Of a stretch of 64,000 bases of DNA, positions 12,989 to 26,560 are shown piece by piece. A program made the translations under genes and the position numbers. The DNA comes from Chamaelirium japonicum (taxonomy: Eukaryota > Streptophyta > Magnoliopsida > Liliales > Melanthiaceae), in contig OX393551.1 of assembly GCA_947650365.1 (NCBI GenBank), forward strand, positions 2,562,001 through 2,626,000. The letters run 5' to 3'. A model generated the notes under the pieces. It saw only the letters and a program-made list of their open reading frames with translations. It was not told the origin of the DNA and ran no database searches. Each line of letters opens with the position of its first letter. Position 1 is the stretch's first letter.

Positions 12989-15900
12989 ATACATTCGTGC
13001 GAATGAATTAGAATGGATCGTATGAATGAATTAGAGTGGATACATTCGTACAAATGAATTAGAATGGATCGTACGAATGAATTAGAATGGATACATTCGT
13101 GCGAATGAATTAGAATGGATCATATGAATGAATTAGAATGGATCGTTTGAGTGAATTAGAATAGATTGTGCGAATGAATTAGAATGGATCGTACGAATGA
13201 ATTAGAATGGATCATGCGAATAAATTAGAATGGATCGTATGAATGAATTAGAATGGATCGTGCGAATGAATTAGAATATAGATCGTACGAATGAATTAGA
13301 ATGGATCGTACGAATGAATTCGAATGTATCCTTTCTAATTCATTCGTACGATCCATTCTAATTCATTCGTATGATCCATTCTAATTCATTCGCACGATCC
13401 ATTCTAATTCATTCGCACGATCCATTCTAATTCATTCATACGATCCATTCTAATTTATTCGATCGAATGTATCCATTCTAATTCATTCGTTCGATTCATT
13501 CTAATTCATTCATACGATCCATTCTAATTCATTCGCACGATCCATTCTTATTCATGCATACGATCCAATCTAATTCATTCATACGATCCATTCTAATTCA
13601 TTCGCACGAATGTATCCATTCTAATTCATTCGTACATGTATAAATGAATTAGAATGGATCGTACGAATGAATTAGAGTTGATACATTCATACGAATGAAT
13701 TAGAATGGATCGTATGAATGAATTAGAATCGATCGTACGAATGAATTAGAATGGATACCTTCGTGCAAATGGATTAGAATGGATCGTACGAATGAGTAAG
13801 AATGGATCGTACGAATGAAATAGAATGGATCGTATGAATGAATTAGAATGGATCGTGCGAATGAATTAGAATGGATCGTACGAATGAAATTGAATGGATT
13901 CGCACGAATGTATCCATTGTAATTCATTCTTACGATCCATTCTAATTCATTTGTACAATCCATTCTAATTCAATCGCACGATCCATTCGCATTCACTCAA
14001 ACGACCCATTCTAATTCATAAGTACGATCCATTCTAATTCATTCATACGATCCATTCTAATTCATTCATATGATCCACTCTAATTCATTCATACGATCCA
14101 TTCTAATTCATTCGCACGATCCATTCTAATTCATTCGTACGATCCATTCTAATTCATTCATACGATCCATTCTAATTCATTCGCACAATCTATTCTAATT
14201 CATTCGTATGATCCATTCTAATTCATTCGCACGATCCATTCTAATTCATTCATACGATCCATTCTATTTCATTCGTACGACCCATTCTTAGTCATTCGTA
14301 CGATCCATTCTAATTCATTTGCATGAAGGTATCCATTCTAATTCATTCGTACTATCCATTCTAATTCCTGCGTACGATCCATTCTAATTCCTTCGTACGG
14401 TCCATTCTAATTCATTCGTACGATCCATTCTAATTCCTTTGTATGATCCATTCTAATTTATTCGTACGGTATGATTCATTCTAATTCATTCGTACGATTC
14501 ATTCTAATTCAATCCATTGTAATTCATTCGTACGATCCATTCTAATTCATTCGTACGATCCATTCTAATTCATTCGTACGATTCATTCTAATTCAATCCA
14601 TTCTAATTCATTCGTACGATCCATTCTTACTCATTCGTACTATCCATTCTAATTCCTTCGTTCGATCCATTCTAATTCATTCACACGATCCATTCAAATT
14701 CATTCATACGATCCATTCTAATTCATTCGTACGATCCATTCTAATTCATTCGTACAATCTATTCTAATTCATTCGTGCGAATGAATTAGAATGGATCGTA
14801 CGAATGAATTAGAATGGATCGTACGAATGAATTAGAATAGATTGTGCGAATGAATTAGAATGGATCGTACGAATGAATTAGAATGGATCGTACGAATGAA
14901 TTAGAATGGATCGTACGAATGAGTAAGAATGGATCGTAAGAATAAATTAGAATGGATCGTACGAATGAATTAGAATGGATCGTACGAATGAATTAGAATG
15001 GTTCGAATTAGAATTGATCGTACGAATGAATTTGAATGGATACATTTGTGCGAATCCATTCTATTTCATTCGTACGATCCATTCTAATTCATTCGCACGA
15101 TCCATTCTAATTCATTCATACGATCGATTCTAATTCATTCGTACGATCCATTCTAATTCATTCGTGCGATCCATTCTAATTCATTCATACGATCCATTTT
15201 AATTTATTCGCACGATCCATTCTATCTCATTCGTACAATCCATTCTATTTCATTCGTACGAATGTATCCATTCTAATTCATTCGTACGATCCATTCTAAT
15301 TCATTCGTACGATCCATTCTAATTCATTCGCACAATCTATTCTAATTCATTAGTACGATCCATTCTAATTCATTCGTACGATCCATTCTAATTCATTAGC
15401 ACGATCCATTCTAATTCATTCGCACAATCTATTCTAATTCATTCATACGATCCATTCTAATTCATTCGTACGATCCATTCTAATTCATTCGCACAATCGA
15501 TTCTAATTCATTCGTACGATCCATTCTAATTCATTCGCACAATCCATTCTATTTCATTCGTACGATTCATTCTTATTCATTCGTACGATCCATTCGTATC
15601 CATTCTAATTCATTCGTACGATCCATTCTATTTCATTCGTACGATCCATTCTAATTCATACGATCCATTCTATTTCATTCATACGATCGATTTTAATTCA
15701 TTCGCACGATCCATTCTAATTCATTCATACGATCCATTCTAATTCATTCGCACGATCCATTCTAATTCATTCGTACGATCCATTCTAATTCATTTATACG
15801 ATCCAATCTAATTCATTCATACAATCCATTCTAATTCATTTGCGTACGAATGAAATAGAATGGATTGTACGAATGAGATAGAATGGATCGTGGGAATAAA

Positions 15901-16194
15901 TTAGAATGGATCGTATGAATGAATTAGAATGGATCGCACGAATGAATTAGAATGGATCGTACGAATGAATTAGAATGGATCGTATGAATGAATTAGAATG
16001 GATCGTGCGAATGAATTAGAATGGATCGTACGAATGAAATAGAATGGATTCGCACGAATGTATCCATTCTAATTCATTCGTACGATTCATTCTAATTCGA
16101 ACCATTCTAATTCATTCGTACGATCCATTCTAATTTATTCGCACGATCCATTCTAATTCATTCGTACGATCAATTCTATTTCATTCGTACAATC
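12989..16194. repeat. 23-bp satellite array, section 4
   Basis: Approximate segments: - 12989-13325, + 13326-13640, - 13641-13904, + 13905-14777, - 14778-15050, + 15051-15846, - 15847-16052, + 16053-16194. A reverse-strand open frame at 13700-13963 only exists because some monomers have TATTTC for TAATTC, which removes the stop; its product repeats every 23 residues and I do not call it a gene. The section ends at the 5-bp target duplication of solo LTR 1. Confidence 0.95.
16190..16194. other. Target-site duplication, left copy, LTR 1 (CAATC)
   Basis: CAATC directly precedes the TGTTGG start of the LTR and is repeated at 17223-17227 directly after its CAACA end. The sequence is that of a monomer reading TACAATCCATTC, so joining the flanks at one copy restores an intact monomer. 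Confidence 0.85.
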
Positions 16195-16390
16195 TGTTGG
16201 TGGATTTTTCCGCTGGTCCTTGCGAGCCACCTGCAAGACAAAGAAAAGAGAACGTGAGAACGGCTGGCTCCCTTAGGAGCGCAGACCCTCCGACGCTCAA
16301 GTCAGTTCCGGTAGCACAACGGAGAGCTGTTGTATACCAAAGTGGTAGGGAAAGGGATTTCGAACCTGTACTATAGAGCCTGGGGGTGAG

Positions 16391-16399
16391 CATTTATAG
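16391..16399 (+). promoter_or_regulatory. Putative TATA box of LTR 1
   Basis: CATTTATAG, about 197 bp into the LTR, follows a GC-rich GGGGGTGAG stretch. The same box sits at nearly the same distance (196 bp) in LTR 2. Conservation in two otherwise diverged copies supports a U3 promoter; transcription would start about 25-35 bp downstream on the + strand. No transcript evidence is available here. Confidence 0.55.
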
Positions 16400-16704
16400 C
16401 AATAGGCGGCCTACCGTGGCCCGACACGTGGAGATTCTTCCAGAGCCTTCTAGACCCCCACGATCTGGCTCGCGTGGGTCTGGCAGTCCTTGGTACTTGC
16501 GCCCTCATATTCTGTCGTCAAGCCTGCCAGGCGGTTTGAGTGGGGGAGAGCATCTTTCTTGTCGTGGCCAGGTGGCTATTCTGGAATGTTCAAGTCTAGG
16601 CGATCTCAGGGAGGAAGCAAAGGCGAGCTCGCCCGGCACTGTTCCGTCCTTCTGTCCATATCTATCAAGAGTTGGACCTTGCGGGAGCAACCTCTTTGAT
16701 AAAC

Positions 16705-17130
16705 AGGGGTCGGGGCGAGCTTAGGCGAGCTCTGGAGCGAGCTAAGCGAGCTCCTGAGCGAGCTAAGCGAGCTCCCGAAGAGCCTGGGCGAGCTCCTAAG
16801 CGAGCTAAGCGAGCTCCTGAGCAAGCTAAGCGAGCTCCCGAAGAGCCTGGGCGAGCTCCTGAACGAGCTTGGCGATCTCCTGAGAGGGCTTGGGCGAGCT
16901 CCTTCGTGCTCTTTGTCTAAGACATTTGCCGAATTTGGGCGAGCTTCTGCGGAGTCTGGGAGGGGCGAGCTGCACTCAGATACAAGGTGTCCATCCAGCT
17001 CCATTCGGTGGCGAGCTCCTTTCGGGCTGAGAGGGCGAGCTCCTGAGCAAACTTGGGCGAGCTCCTGACCGAGCTTGGGCCAGCTCCTGGGAGAGCCTAG
17101 GCGAGCTCCTTAACGAGCCTGGCGAGTTCT
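16705..17130 (+). repeat. GAGCTC-rich 21-bp minisatellite in LTR 1
   Basis: The motif GCGAGCTCCTGAG with variants is repeated at 21-22 bp spacing, clearest at 16705-16905 and looser to about 17130. A 63-bp (3 x 21) unit beginning GCTCCCGAAGAGCCTGGG occurs at 16771 and again at 16834. Because 21 is a multiple of three, one + frame stays open (16672-16920) and spells a repeat rich in Arg, Ala, Pro and Glu. I treat this as a by-product of the repeat. Confidence 0.85.
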
Positions 17131-17222
17131 TTGCCTTGGGCCCCTTCAGCCCAATGTGGATCTCGCTCCCAGATCACGGGGGAGAGGACGAACTCCTGTG
17201 CGAGTTTCAGCTACCCCCAACA

Positions 17223-17227
17223 CAATC
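17223..17227. other. Target-site duplication, right copy, LTR 1 (CAATC)
   Basis: Exact repeat of 16190-16194, directly after the CCCCCAACA end. The flank continues CATTCTTACTCAATCG, the same sequence that follows the empty site at 4127-4131. Confidence 0.85.
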
Positions 17228-20200
17228 CATTCTTACTCAATCGTATGATCCATTCTAATCCATTCGCACAATTTATTCGTACGATTCATTCCTATGCATG
17301 AATTAGAATGGATCGTGCGAATGAATTAGAATGGACCGTACGAATGAATTAGAATGGATCGAACGAATGAATTAGAATGGATACATTCATGCAAAAGAAT
17401 TAGAATGGATTGTATGAATGAAATTAGAATGGATTGTGCGAATGAATTAGAATGGATCGTACGAATGAATTAGAATGGATACATTCGTGCGAAAGAATTA
17501 GAATAGATCGTATGAATGAATTAGAATGGATCGTATGAATGAAATAGAATGGATCGTACGAATGAATTAGAATGGATCGTGCGAATGAATTAGAATGGAT
17601 CGTACGAATGAATTAGAATGGATCGTACGAAGGAATTAGAATGGATCGTACGAATGAATTAGAATAGATCGTACGAATGAATTAGAATGGATACGAATGG
17701 ATCGTACGAATGAGTAAGAATGGATCGTACGAATGAAATAGAATGGATCGTACGAATGAATTAGAATGGATTGAATTAGAATGAATCGTACGAATGAATT
17801 AGAATGGATCGTACGAATGAATTACAATGGATTGAATTAGAATGGATCGTACGATAAGAATGGATCGTACGAATGAAATAGAATAGATCGTACGGATAAA
17901 TGAATTTGGATCGTACGAATGAATTAGAAAGGATATATTCGTGCGAATGAATTAGAATAGATCGTATGAATGAATTGGATTGGATCATATTAATGAATTA
18001 GAATGGATCGTGCGAATGAATTAGAATGGATCGTACGAATGAATTAGAATGGATAGATTCATGCGAATGAATTTGAATGGATCGTACGAAGGAATTAGAA
18101 TGGATCGTACGAAGGAATTAGAATAGATCATACGAAGAAATTAGAATGGATCGTACGAATGAATTAGAATGGATCGTATGAATGAATTAGAATGGATCGT
18201 GCGAATGAATTAAAATGGATCGTATGAATGAAATAGAATGGCTCGTATGAATTAGAATGGATCGTACGAATGAAATAGAATGGATCGTACGAATGAATTA
18301 GAATAGATTGTGCGAATGGATTAGAATGGATCATACGATTAAGTAAGAATGGATTGTACGAATGAAATAGAATGGATCGTATGAATGAATTAGATTGGAT
18401 CGTATTAATGAATTAGAATGGATCGTACGAATGAATTAGAATAGATCGTACGAATGAATTAGAATGGATACGAATGGATCGTACGAATGAGTAAGAATGG
18501 ATCGTACGAATGAAATAGAATGGATTGTACGAATGAATTAGAATGGATACATTCGTGCGAATGAATTAGGATGGATCGTATGAATGAATTAGAATGGATC
18601 GTACGAATGAATTAGAATGGATACATTCGTGCGAATGAATTAGAATGGATCGTATGAATGAATTAGAATCGATCGTACGAATGAATTAGAATGGATCATG
18701 CGAATGAATTAGAATGGATCGTGCGAATGAATTAGAATGGATCGTATGAATGAATTAGAATGGATCATGCGAATGAATTAGAATGGATCGTACGAATAAA
18801 TTAGAATAGATTGTGCGAATGAATTAGAATGGATCGTACGAATGAATTAGAATGGATCGTACGAATGAATTAGAATGGATCGTACGAATGAATTAGAATG
18901 GATCGTGCGAATGAATTAGAATGGATCGTACGAATGAAATAGAATGGATTCGCACGAATGTATCCATTCTAATTCATTCGTACGATCCATTCTAATTCAT
19001 TCATACAACCCATTCTAATTCATTCGCACGATCCATTCGCATTCACTCAAACGATCCATTCTAATTCATTAATATGATCCATTCTAATTCATTCGCACGA
19101 ATGTGTCCATTCTAATTCATTCGTACGATCCATTCTAATTCATTTATACGACTGTATCCACTCTAATTCATTCATACGATCCATTCTAATTCATTCGCAC
19201 GAATGTATCCATTCCAATTCATTCATACGATCAATTCTAATTCATTCGCACGATCTATTCGAGAATGGATCGTATTAATGAATTAGAATGGATCGTGCGA
19301 ATGAATTAGACTGGATCGTACGAATCAGTAAGAACGGATCGTGCGAATGAATTAGAATGGATCGTGCGAATGAATTAGAATGGATCGTACGAATGAATTA
19401 GAATGGATACATTCGTGCGAATGAATTAGAATGGATCATATGAAGGAATTAGAGTGGATACAATCGTACAAATGAATTAGAATGGATCGTACGAATGAAT
19501 TAGAATTGATACATTCATGTGAATGAATTAGAATGGATCATATGAATGAATTAGAATGGATCGTTTGAGTGAATGTGAATGGATCGTGCGAATGAATTAG
19601 AATGGATTGTACGAATGAATTAGAATGGATCGTATGAATGGATTAGAATGGATCGTATGAATGAATTAGAATAGATCGTACGAATGAATTAGAATGGATC
19701 GTACGAATGAATTAGAATGGATTGAATTAGAATGAATCGTACGAATGTATTAGAAGGGATCGTATGAATGAATTAGAATGGATCGTGCGAATGAATAAGA
19801 ATGGATCGTACGAATGAATTAGAATGGATCGTATGAATGAATTAGATTAGATCGTATTAATGAATTAGAATGGATCGTACGAATGAATAAGAATAGATCG
19901 TACGAATGAATTAGAATGGATACGAATGGATCGTACGAATGAGTAAGAATGGATCGTACGATTGAAATAGAATGGATTATACAAATGAATTAGAATGGAT
20001 ACATTCGTGCGAATGAATTAGGATGGATCGTATGAATGAATTAGAATGGATCATACAAATGAATTAGAATGGATACATTCGTGCGAATGAATTAGAATGG
20101 ATCATATGAATGAATTAGAATCGATCGTACGAATGAATTAGAATGGATCATGCGAATGAATTAGAATAGATCGTGCGAATGAATTAGAATGGATCGTATG

Positions 20201-22019
20201 AATGAATTAGAATGGATCGTATGAATGAAATAGAATGGATCGTACGAATGAATTAGAATGGATCGTGCGAATGAATTTGAATGGATCGTACGAATGAATT
20301 AGAATGGATCGTACGAAGGAATTAGAATGGATAGTACGAATGAATTAGAATGGATACCTTCGTGCAAATGAAATAGAATGGATCGTACGAATGAATTAGA
20401 ATGGATCGTTTGAGTGAATGCGAATGGATCGTGCGAATGAATTAGAATGTATTGTACGAATGAAATAGAATGGATCGTATGAATGAATTAGAATGGATTG
20501 AATTAGAATGAATCGTACGAATGAATTAGAATGAATCATACCGTACGAATGAATTAGAATGGATCGTACGAAGGAATTAGAATGGATCGTAGGAATGAAT
20601 TAGAATGGATCGTACGAATGAATTAGAATGGATCGTACGAAGGAATTAGAATGGATAGTACGAATAAATTAGAATGGATACCTTCGTGCAAATGAATTAG
20701 AATGGATCGTACGAATGAGTAAGAATGGATCGTACGAATGAAATAGAATGGATCGTATGAATGAATTAGAATGGATCGTACGAACGAATTAGAATGGATC
20801 GTACGAATGAATTAGAATAGATTGTGCGAATGAATTAGAATGGATCGTACGAATGAATTAGAATGGATCGTACGAATGAATTAGAATGGATCGTATGAAT
20901 GAATTAGAATGGATCATGCGAATGAATTAGAATGGATCGTACGAATGAAATAGAATGGATTCGCACGAATGTATCCATTCTAATTCATTCGTACGATCCA
21001 TTCTAATTCATTCGTACAATCCATTCTAATTCATTCTCACGATCCATTCTAATTCATTCGCACGAATGAATCCATTCTAATTCATTCGTATGATCCATTC
21101 TAATTCATTAGCATGAATGTATCCATTCTAATTCATTCTAATTCATTCGTACGATCCATTCTAATTCATTCGCACAATCCATTCGAATTCATTCGCACAA
21201 TCCATTTTAATTCATTCGTACGATCCATTCTAATTCATTCGTACAATCCATTCTAATTTATTCGCACGATCCATTCTAATTCATTCATACGATCCATTCT
21301 AATTCATTCATATGATCCATTCTAATTCATTCGCACGATCCATTCTTACTCAGTCGTACGATCCATTCTAATTCATTCGCACGATCCATTCTAATTCATT
21401 AATACGATCCATTCTAATTCATTCGCACGATCCATTCTAATTCATTCACACTCATACGATCCATTCTAATTCATTCGCACGAATGTATCCTTTCTAATGC
21501 ATTCGTACGATCCATTCTAATTCATTCGCACAATCTATTCTAATTCATTCATAGGATCCATTCTAATTCATTACTACGATCCATTCTAATTCATTCATAC
21601 GATCCATTCTAATTCATTCATACGATCCAGTCTAATTTATTCGCACGAACCATTCTAATTCCTTCGTATGATCCATTCTAATTCATTCATATGATCCATT
21701 CTAATTCATTCGCACGATCCATTCTAATTCATTCGTATGATCCATTCTAATTCATTCGTACGATCCATTCTAATTCATTCGCACGATCCATTCTATTTCA
21801 TTCGTACGATCCATTCTAATTCATTCGCACGAATGTATCCATTCCAATTATTCGTACGATCCATTCTAATTCATTCGCACAATCTATTCTAATTCATTCG
21901 TACGATCCATTCTAATTCATTCGCACAATCTATTCTAATACATTCGTACGATCCATTCTAATTCATTCACACGATCCATTCTAATTCATTCATACGATCC
22001 ATTCTAATTCATTCGCACG
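17223..22019. repeat. 23-bp satellite array, section 5
   Basis: Approximate segments: + 17223-17296, - 17297-18952, + 18953-19261, - 19262-20962, + 20963-22019. It includes two long unbroken minus segments of about 1.7 kb. The marker reading GAATCATACCGTACG (minus orientation) is near 20528. The reverse-strand frame at 17776-17988 is a satellite by-product. Confidence 0.95.
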
Positions 22020-25000
22020 AATGAATTAGAATGGATACATTCGTGCGAATGAATTAGAATGGATCGTACGAATGAATTAGAATGGATCGTACGAATGAAT
22101 TAGAATGGATCGTATGAATGAATTAGAATGGATCGTACGAATGAATTAGAATGGATCGTACGAAGGAATTAGAATGGATCGTACGAAGGAATTAGAATGG
22201 ATAGTACGAATGAATTAGAATGGATACCTTCGTGCAAATGAATTAGAATGGATCGTACGAATGAGTAAGAATGGATCGTACGAATGAAATAGAATGGATC
22301 GTATGAATGAATTAGAATGGATCATGCGAATGAATTAGAAAGGATATATTCGTGCGAATGAATTAGAATAGATCGTATGAATGAATTAGATTGGATCGTA
22401 ATATTCAATTAGAATGGATCGTGCGAATGAATTAGAATGGATCGTACGAATGAATTAGAATGGATAGATTCGTGCGAATGAATTTGAATGGATCGTACGA
22501 AGGAATTAGAATGGATCGTACGAAGGAATTAGAATAGATCATACGAAGAAATTAGAATGGATTGTACAAATGAATTAGAATGGATCGTATGAATGAATTA
22601 GAATGGATCGTGCGAATGAATTAAAATGGATCGTATGAATGAAATAGAATGGATCGTATGAATTAGAATGGATCGTACGAATGAAATAGAATGGATCGTA
22701 CGAATGAATTAGAATAGATTGTGCGAATGGATTAGAATGGATCATACGATTGAGTAAGAATGGATTGTACGAATGAAATAGAATAGATCGTACGAATGAA
22801 TTAGAATGGATCATGCTAATGAATTAGAATTGATCGTACGAATGAATTAGAATAGATTGTGCGAATGAATTAGAATGGATCGTACGAATGAATTGGAATG
22901 GATACATTCGTGCGAATGAATTAGAATGGATCGTATGAATGAAGTAGAGTGGATACATTCATATAAATGAATTAGAATGGATCGTACGAATGAATTAGAA
23001 TAGATACATTCGTGCGAATGAATTAGAATGGATCATATGAATGAATTAGAATGGATCGTTTGAGTGAATACGAATGGATCGTGCGAATGAATTAGAATGG
23101 ATTGTACGAATGAATTAGAATGGATCGTACGAATGAATTAGAATGGATACATTCGTGCGAATCCATTCTATTTCATTCGTACGATCCATTCTAATTCATT
23201 CGCACGATCCATTCTAATTCATTCATACGATCCATTCTAATTCATTCGTACGATCCATTCTAATTCATTCGTACGATCCATTCTAATTCATTCGCACAAT
23301 CTATTCTAATTCATTCGTACGATCCATTCTAATTCATTCACACGATCCATTCTAAATCATTCATACGATCCATTCTATTTCATTCGTACGATCCATTCTT
23401 ACTTATTCGTACGATCCATTCTAATTCATTTGCACGAAGGTATCCATTCTAATTCATTCGTACTATCCATTCTAATTCCTCCGTACGATCCATTCTAATT
23501 ACTTTGTACGATCCATTCTAATTCATTCGTACGATCCATTCTTACTCATTCGTACAATCCATTCTAATTCATTCGTACGATCCATTCTAATTCATTCGCA
23601 CAATCTATTCTAATTCATTCGCACAATCTATACGTTCCATTCTAATTCATTCGTAAGATCCATTCTAATTCATTCGCACGATCCGAATGAATTAGAATGG
23701 ATCGTATGAATGAATTAGAATGGATCGTATGAATGAATTAGAGTGGATCATATGAATGAATTAGAATGGATCGTATGAATGAATTAGAATGGATCGTGCG
23801 AATGAATTAGAATGGACCGTGCGAATGAATTAGAATGGATCGTACGAATGAATTAGAATGGGTCGTATGAATGAATTAGAATGGATACACGATCCAGATC
23901 CATTCTAATTCATTCGCACAATCTATTCTAATTCATTCGTAGGATCGTGCGAATGAATTAGAATGGATCGTGCGAATGAGTTAGAATGGATCGTACGAAT
24001 GAATAAGAATGGATCGTACGAATGAATTATAATGGATCGTACGAATGAATTAGAAAGGATACATTCGAATTCATTCGTATGATCCATTCTAATTCCTTCG
24101 TACGATCCATATTCTAATTCATTCGCACGATCCATTCTAATTCATTCGTACGATTCATTCTAATTCAATCCATTCTAATTCATTCGTACGATCCATTCTA
24201 ATTCATTCGTACGATCCATTCTAATTCATTAGTACGATCCATTCTAATTAGAATAGATTGTATGAATTAGAATGGATCGTATGAATGAATTAGAATAGAT
24301 CGTACGAATGAATTAGAATGGATTGAATTAGAATGAATCGTACGAATGAATTAGAATGGATCGTGCGAATGAATTAGAATATGGATCGTACGAAGGAATT
24401 AGAATGGATTGTACGAATGAATTTGAATGTATCCTTTCTAATTCATTCGTACGATCCATTCTAATTCATTCGCACGATCCATTCTAATTCATTCGTACGA
24501 TCCATTCTAATTCATTCGTACAATCCATTCTAATTCATTCGCACGATCTTTTCTAATTCATTCGTACGATTCATTCTAATTCAATCCATTCTAATTCATT
24601 CGTACGATCCATTGATACATTCGTCCGAATGAATTAGAATGGATCGTATGAATGAATTAGAATGGATCGTGCGAATGAATTAGAATGGATCGTATGAATG
24701 AATTAGAATGGATCGTGCGAATGAATTAGAATGGATCGTACGAATGAAATAGAATGGATTCGCACGAATGTATCCATTCTAATTCATTCGTACGATCCAT
24801 TCTAATTCATTCGTATGATCTATTCTAATTCATTCGCATGATCCATTATAATTCATTCATACGATCCAATCTAATTCATTCGTACGATCCATTCTAATTC
24901 ATTCGCACGAATGTATCAACTCTAATTCATTCGTACGATCCATTCTAATTCATTCATACATGTACGAATGAATTAGAATGGATACATTCGTGCGAATGAA

Positions 25001-26560
25001 TTAGAATGGATCGTATGAATGAATTAGATTGAATCGTATGCATGAATTAGAATGGATCGTGCGAATGAATTAGAATGGATCGTACGAATGAATTAGAATG
25101 GATCGAACGAATGAATTAGAATGGATCGTACGAATGAGTAAGAATGGATCGTACGAATGAATTAGAATGGATCGTACGAATGAATTAGAATGGATACATT
25201 CATGCGAATGAATTAGAATGGATCATATGAATGAATTAAAATGGATCGTTTGAGTGAATGCGAATGGATCGTGCGAATAAATTAGAATGGATTGTACGAA
25301 TGAATTAGAATGGATCGTACGAATGAATTAGAATGGATACATTCGTGCGAATCCATTCTATTTCATTCGTACGATCCATTCTAATTCATTCGCACGATCC
25401 ATTCTAATTCATTCGTACGATCCATTCTAATTCATTCGTACGATCCATTCTAATTCATTCGTACGATCCATTCTAATTCATTCGCACAATCTATTCTAAT
25501 TCATTCGTACGATCCATACTAATTCATTCGCATGATCCATTCTAATTCATTCATACGATCCATTCTAATTCATTCGTACGATCCATTCTAATTCATTCGC
25601 ACGATCCATTCTAATTCATTCATATGATCCATTCTAATTTATTCGCACGATCCATTCTAATTCATTCATACGATCAATTTTAATTCATTCGTATGATCCA
25701 TTCTAATTCATTCGCACGATCCATTCTAATTCATTCATACGATCCATTATAATTCATTCGTACGATCCATTCTAATTCATTCGCACGATCCATTCTAATT
25801 CATTCATACGATCCATTCTAATTTATTCGCATGATCCATTCTAATTCATTCATACGATCCATTCTAATTCATTCGTACGATCCATTCTATTTCATTCGCA
25901 CGATCCATTCTAATTCCTTCGTATGATCCATTCTAATTCATTCGTACGATTCATTCTAATTCAATCCATTCTAATTCATTCGTACGATCCATTCTTACTC
26001 ATTCGTACGATCCATTCTAATTCATTCGCACGAATGAATCCATTCTAATTCATTCGTACGATCCATTCTAATTCATTCATACGATCCATTCTAATTCATT
26101 CATACGATCCATTCTAATTCATTCACACTCATACGATCCATTCTAATTCATTCGCACGAATGTATCCGTTCTAATTCATTCGTACGATCCATTCTAATTC
26201 ATTCGCACAATCTATTCTAATTCATTCGAACGATCCATTCTAAGTCATTCGTACGATCCATTCTAATTCATTCGTACGATCCATTCTAATTCATTCGCAC
26301 GATCCATTCTATTTCATTCGTACGATCCATTCTAATTCATTCGCACGAATGTATCCATTCCAATTCATTTGTACGATCCATTCTAATTCATTCGCACAAT
26401 CTATTCTAATTCATTCGTACGATCAATTCTAATTCATTCGCACGTATCCATTCTAATTCATTCATACGATCCATTCTATTTCATTCGTACGATCCATTCT
26501 TACTCATTCGTACGATCCATTCTAATTCATTCGTACGATCCATTCTAATTCATTCGTACA
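22020..26560. repeat. 23-bp satellite array, section 6
   Basis: Approximate segments: - 22020-23157, + 23158-23684, - 23685-23895, + 23896-23945, - 23946-24067, + 24068-24249, - 24250-24430, + 24431-24617, - 24618-24763, + 24764-24964, - 24965-25347, + 25348-26560. Switching is densest at 23.7-25.0 kb. The piece 26124-26441 repeats 5910-6227 at a constant offset of 20214; the related piece at 11005-11299 is exactly one monomer shorter. Confidence 0.95.
24961..25560 (+). repeat. Higher-order block seen at 25, 39 and 51 kb, copy 1
   Basis: The rare GTATGCATG variant at 25036 and the - to + switch (TGCGAATCC at 25346) recur at a constant offset of 14115 in the 39-kb copy. The copy also shares the substitution CCATACTAATTC near 25514 with the 39-kb block. 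Confidence 0.8.

Larger units (their letters stand above)
16195..17222 (+). mobile_element. Solo LTR 1 of an LTR retrotransposon (1028 bp)
   Basis: A GC-rich island in the satellite, unrelated to the 23-mer. Seen directly: it starts TGTTGGTGG and ends CCCCCAACA, an 8-of-9 terminal inverted match with TG...CA ends, and is flanked by perfect CAATC duplications. A TATA-like CATTTATAG lies at 16391-16399, and a GAGCTC-rich minisatellite fills much of 16700-17130. From the start to about 16700 it aligns with 58606-59231; for example 16287-16306 is identical to 58698-58717. LTR retrotransposons leave 4-6 bp duplications, and solo LTRs arise by recombination between the two LTRs of one element. No primer-binding site, gag, pol or second LTR is adjacent, which fits a solo LTR. 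Superfamily cannot be decided. The + orientation rests on the TATA-like box. The short open frames inside are not credible genes. A small non-coding element is a less likely alternative. Confidence 0.87.

Noticed and set aside
13700..13963. Open reading frames in the satellite (also 17776-17988, 22575-22814, 23923-24135, 43035-43274, 56681-56875, 61585-61779)
   Set aside because: They encode a 23-residue repeat, which is the 23-bp monomer read three times. They stay open mainly where TATTTC replaces TAATTC and removes the stop. No domain, and no conserved start or end.
16386..17004. Overlapping open frames in LTR 1 on both strands, including a repeat rich in Arg, Ala, Pro and Glu
   Set aside because: GC-rich sequence and a 21-bp repeat keep frames open by chance. 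No retroviral gag, protease, reverse transcriptase or integrase motif is seen, and the frames are not conserved in LTR 2.
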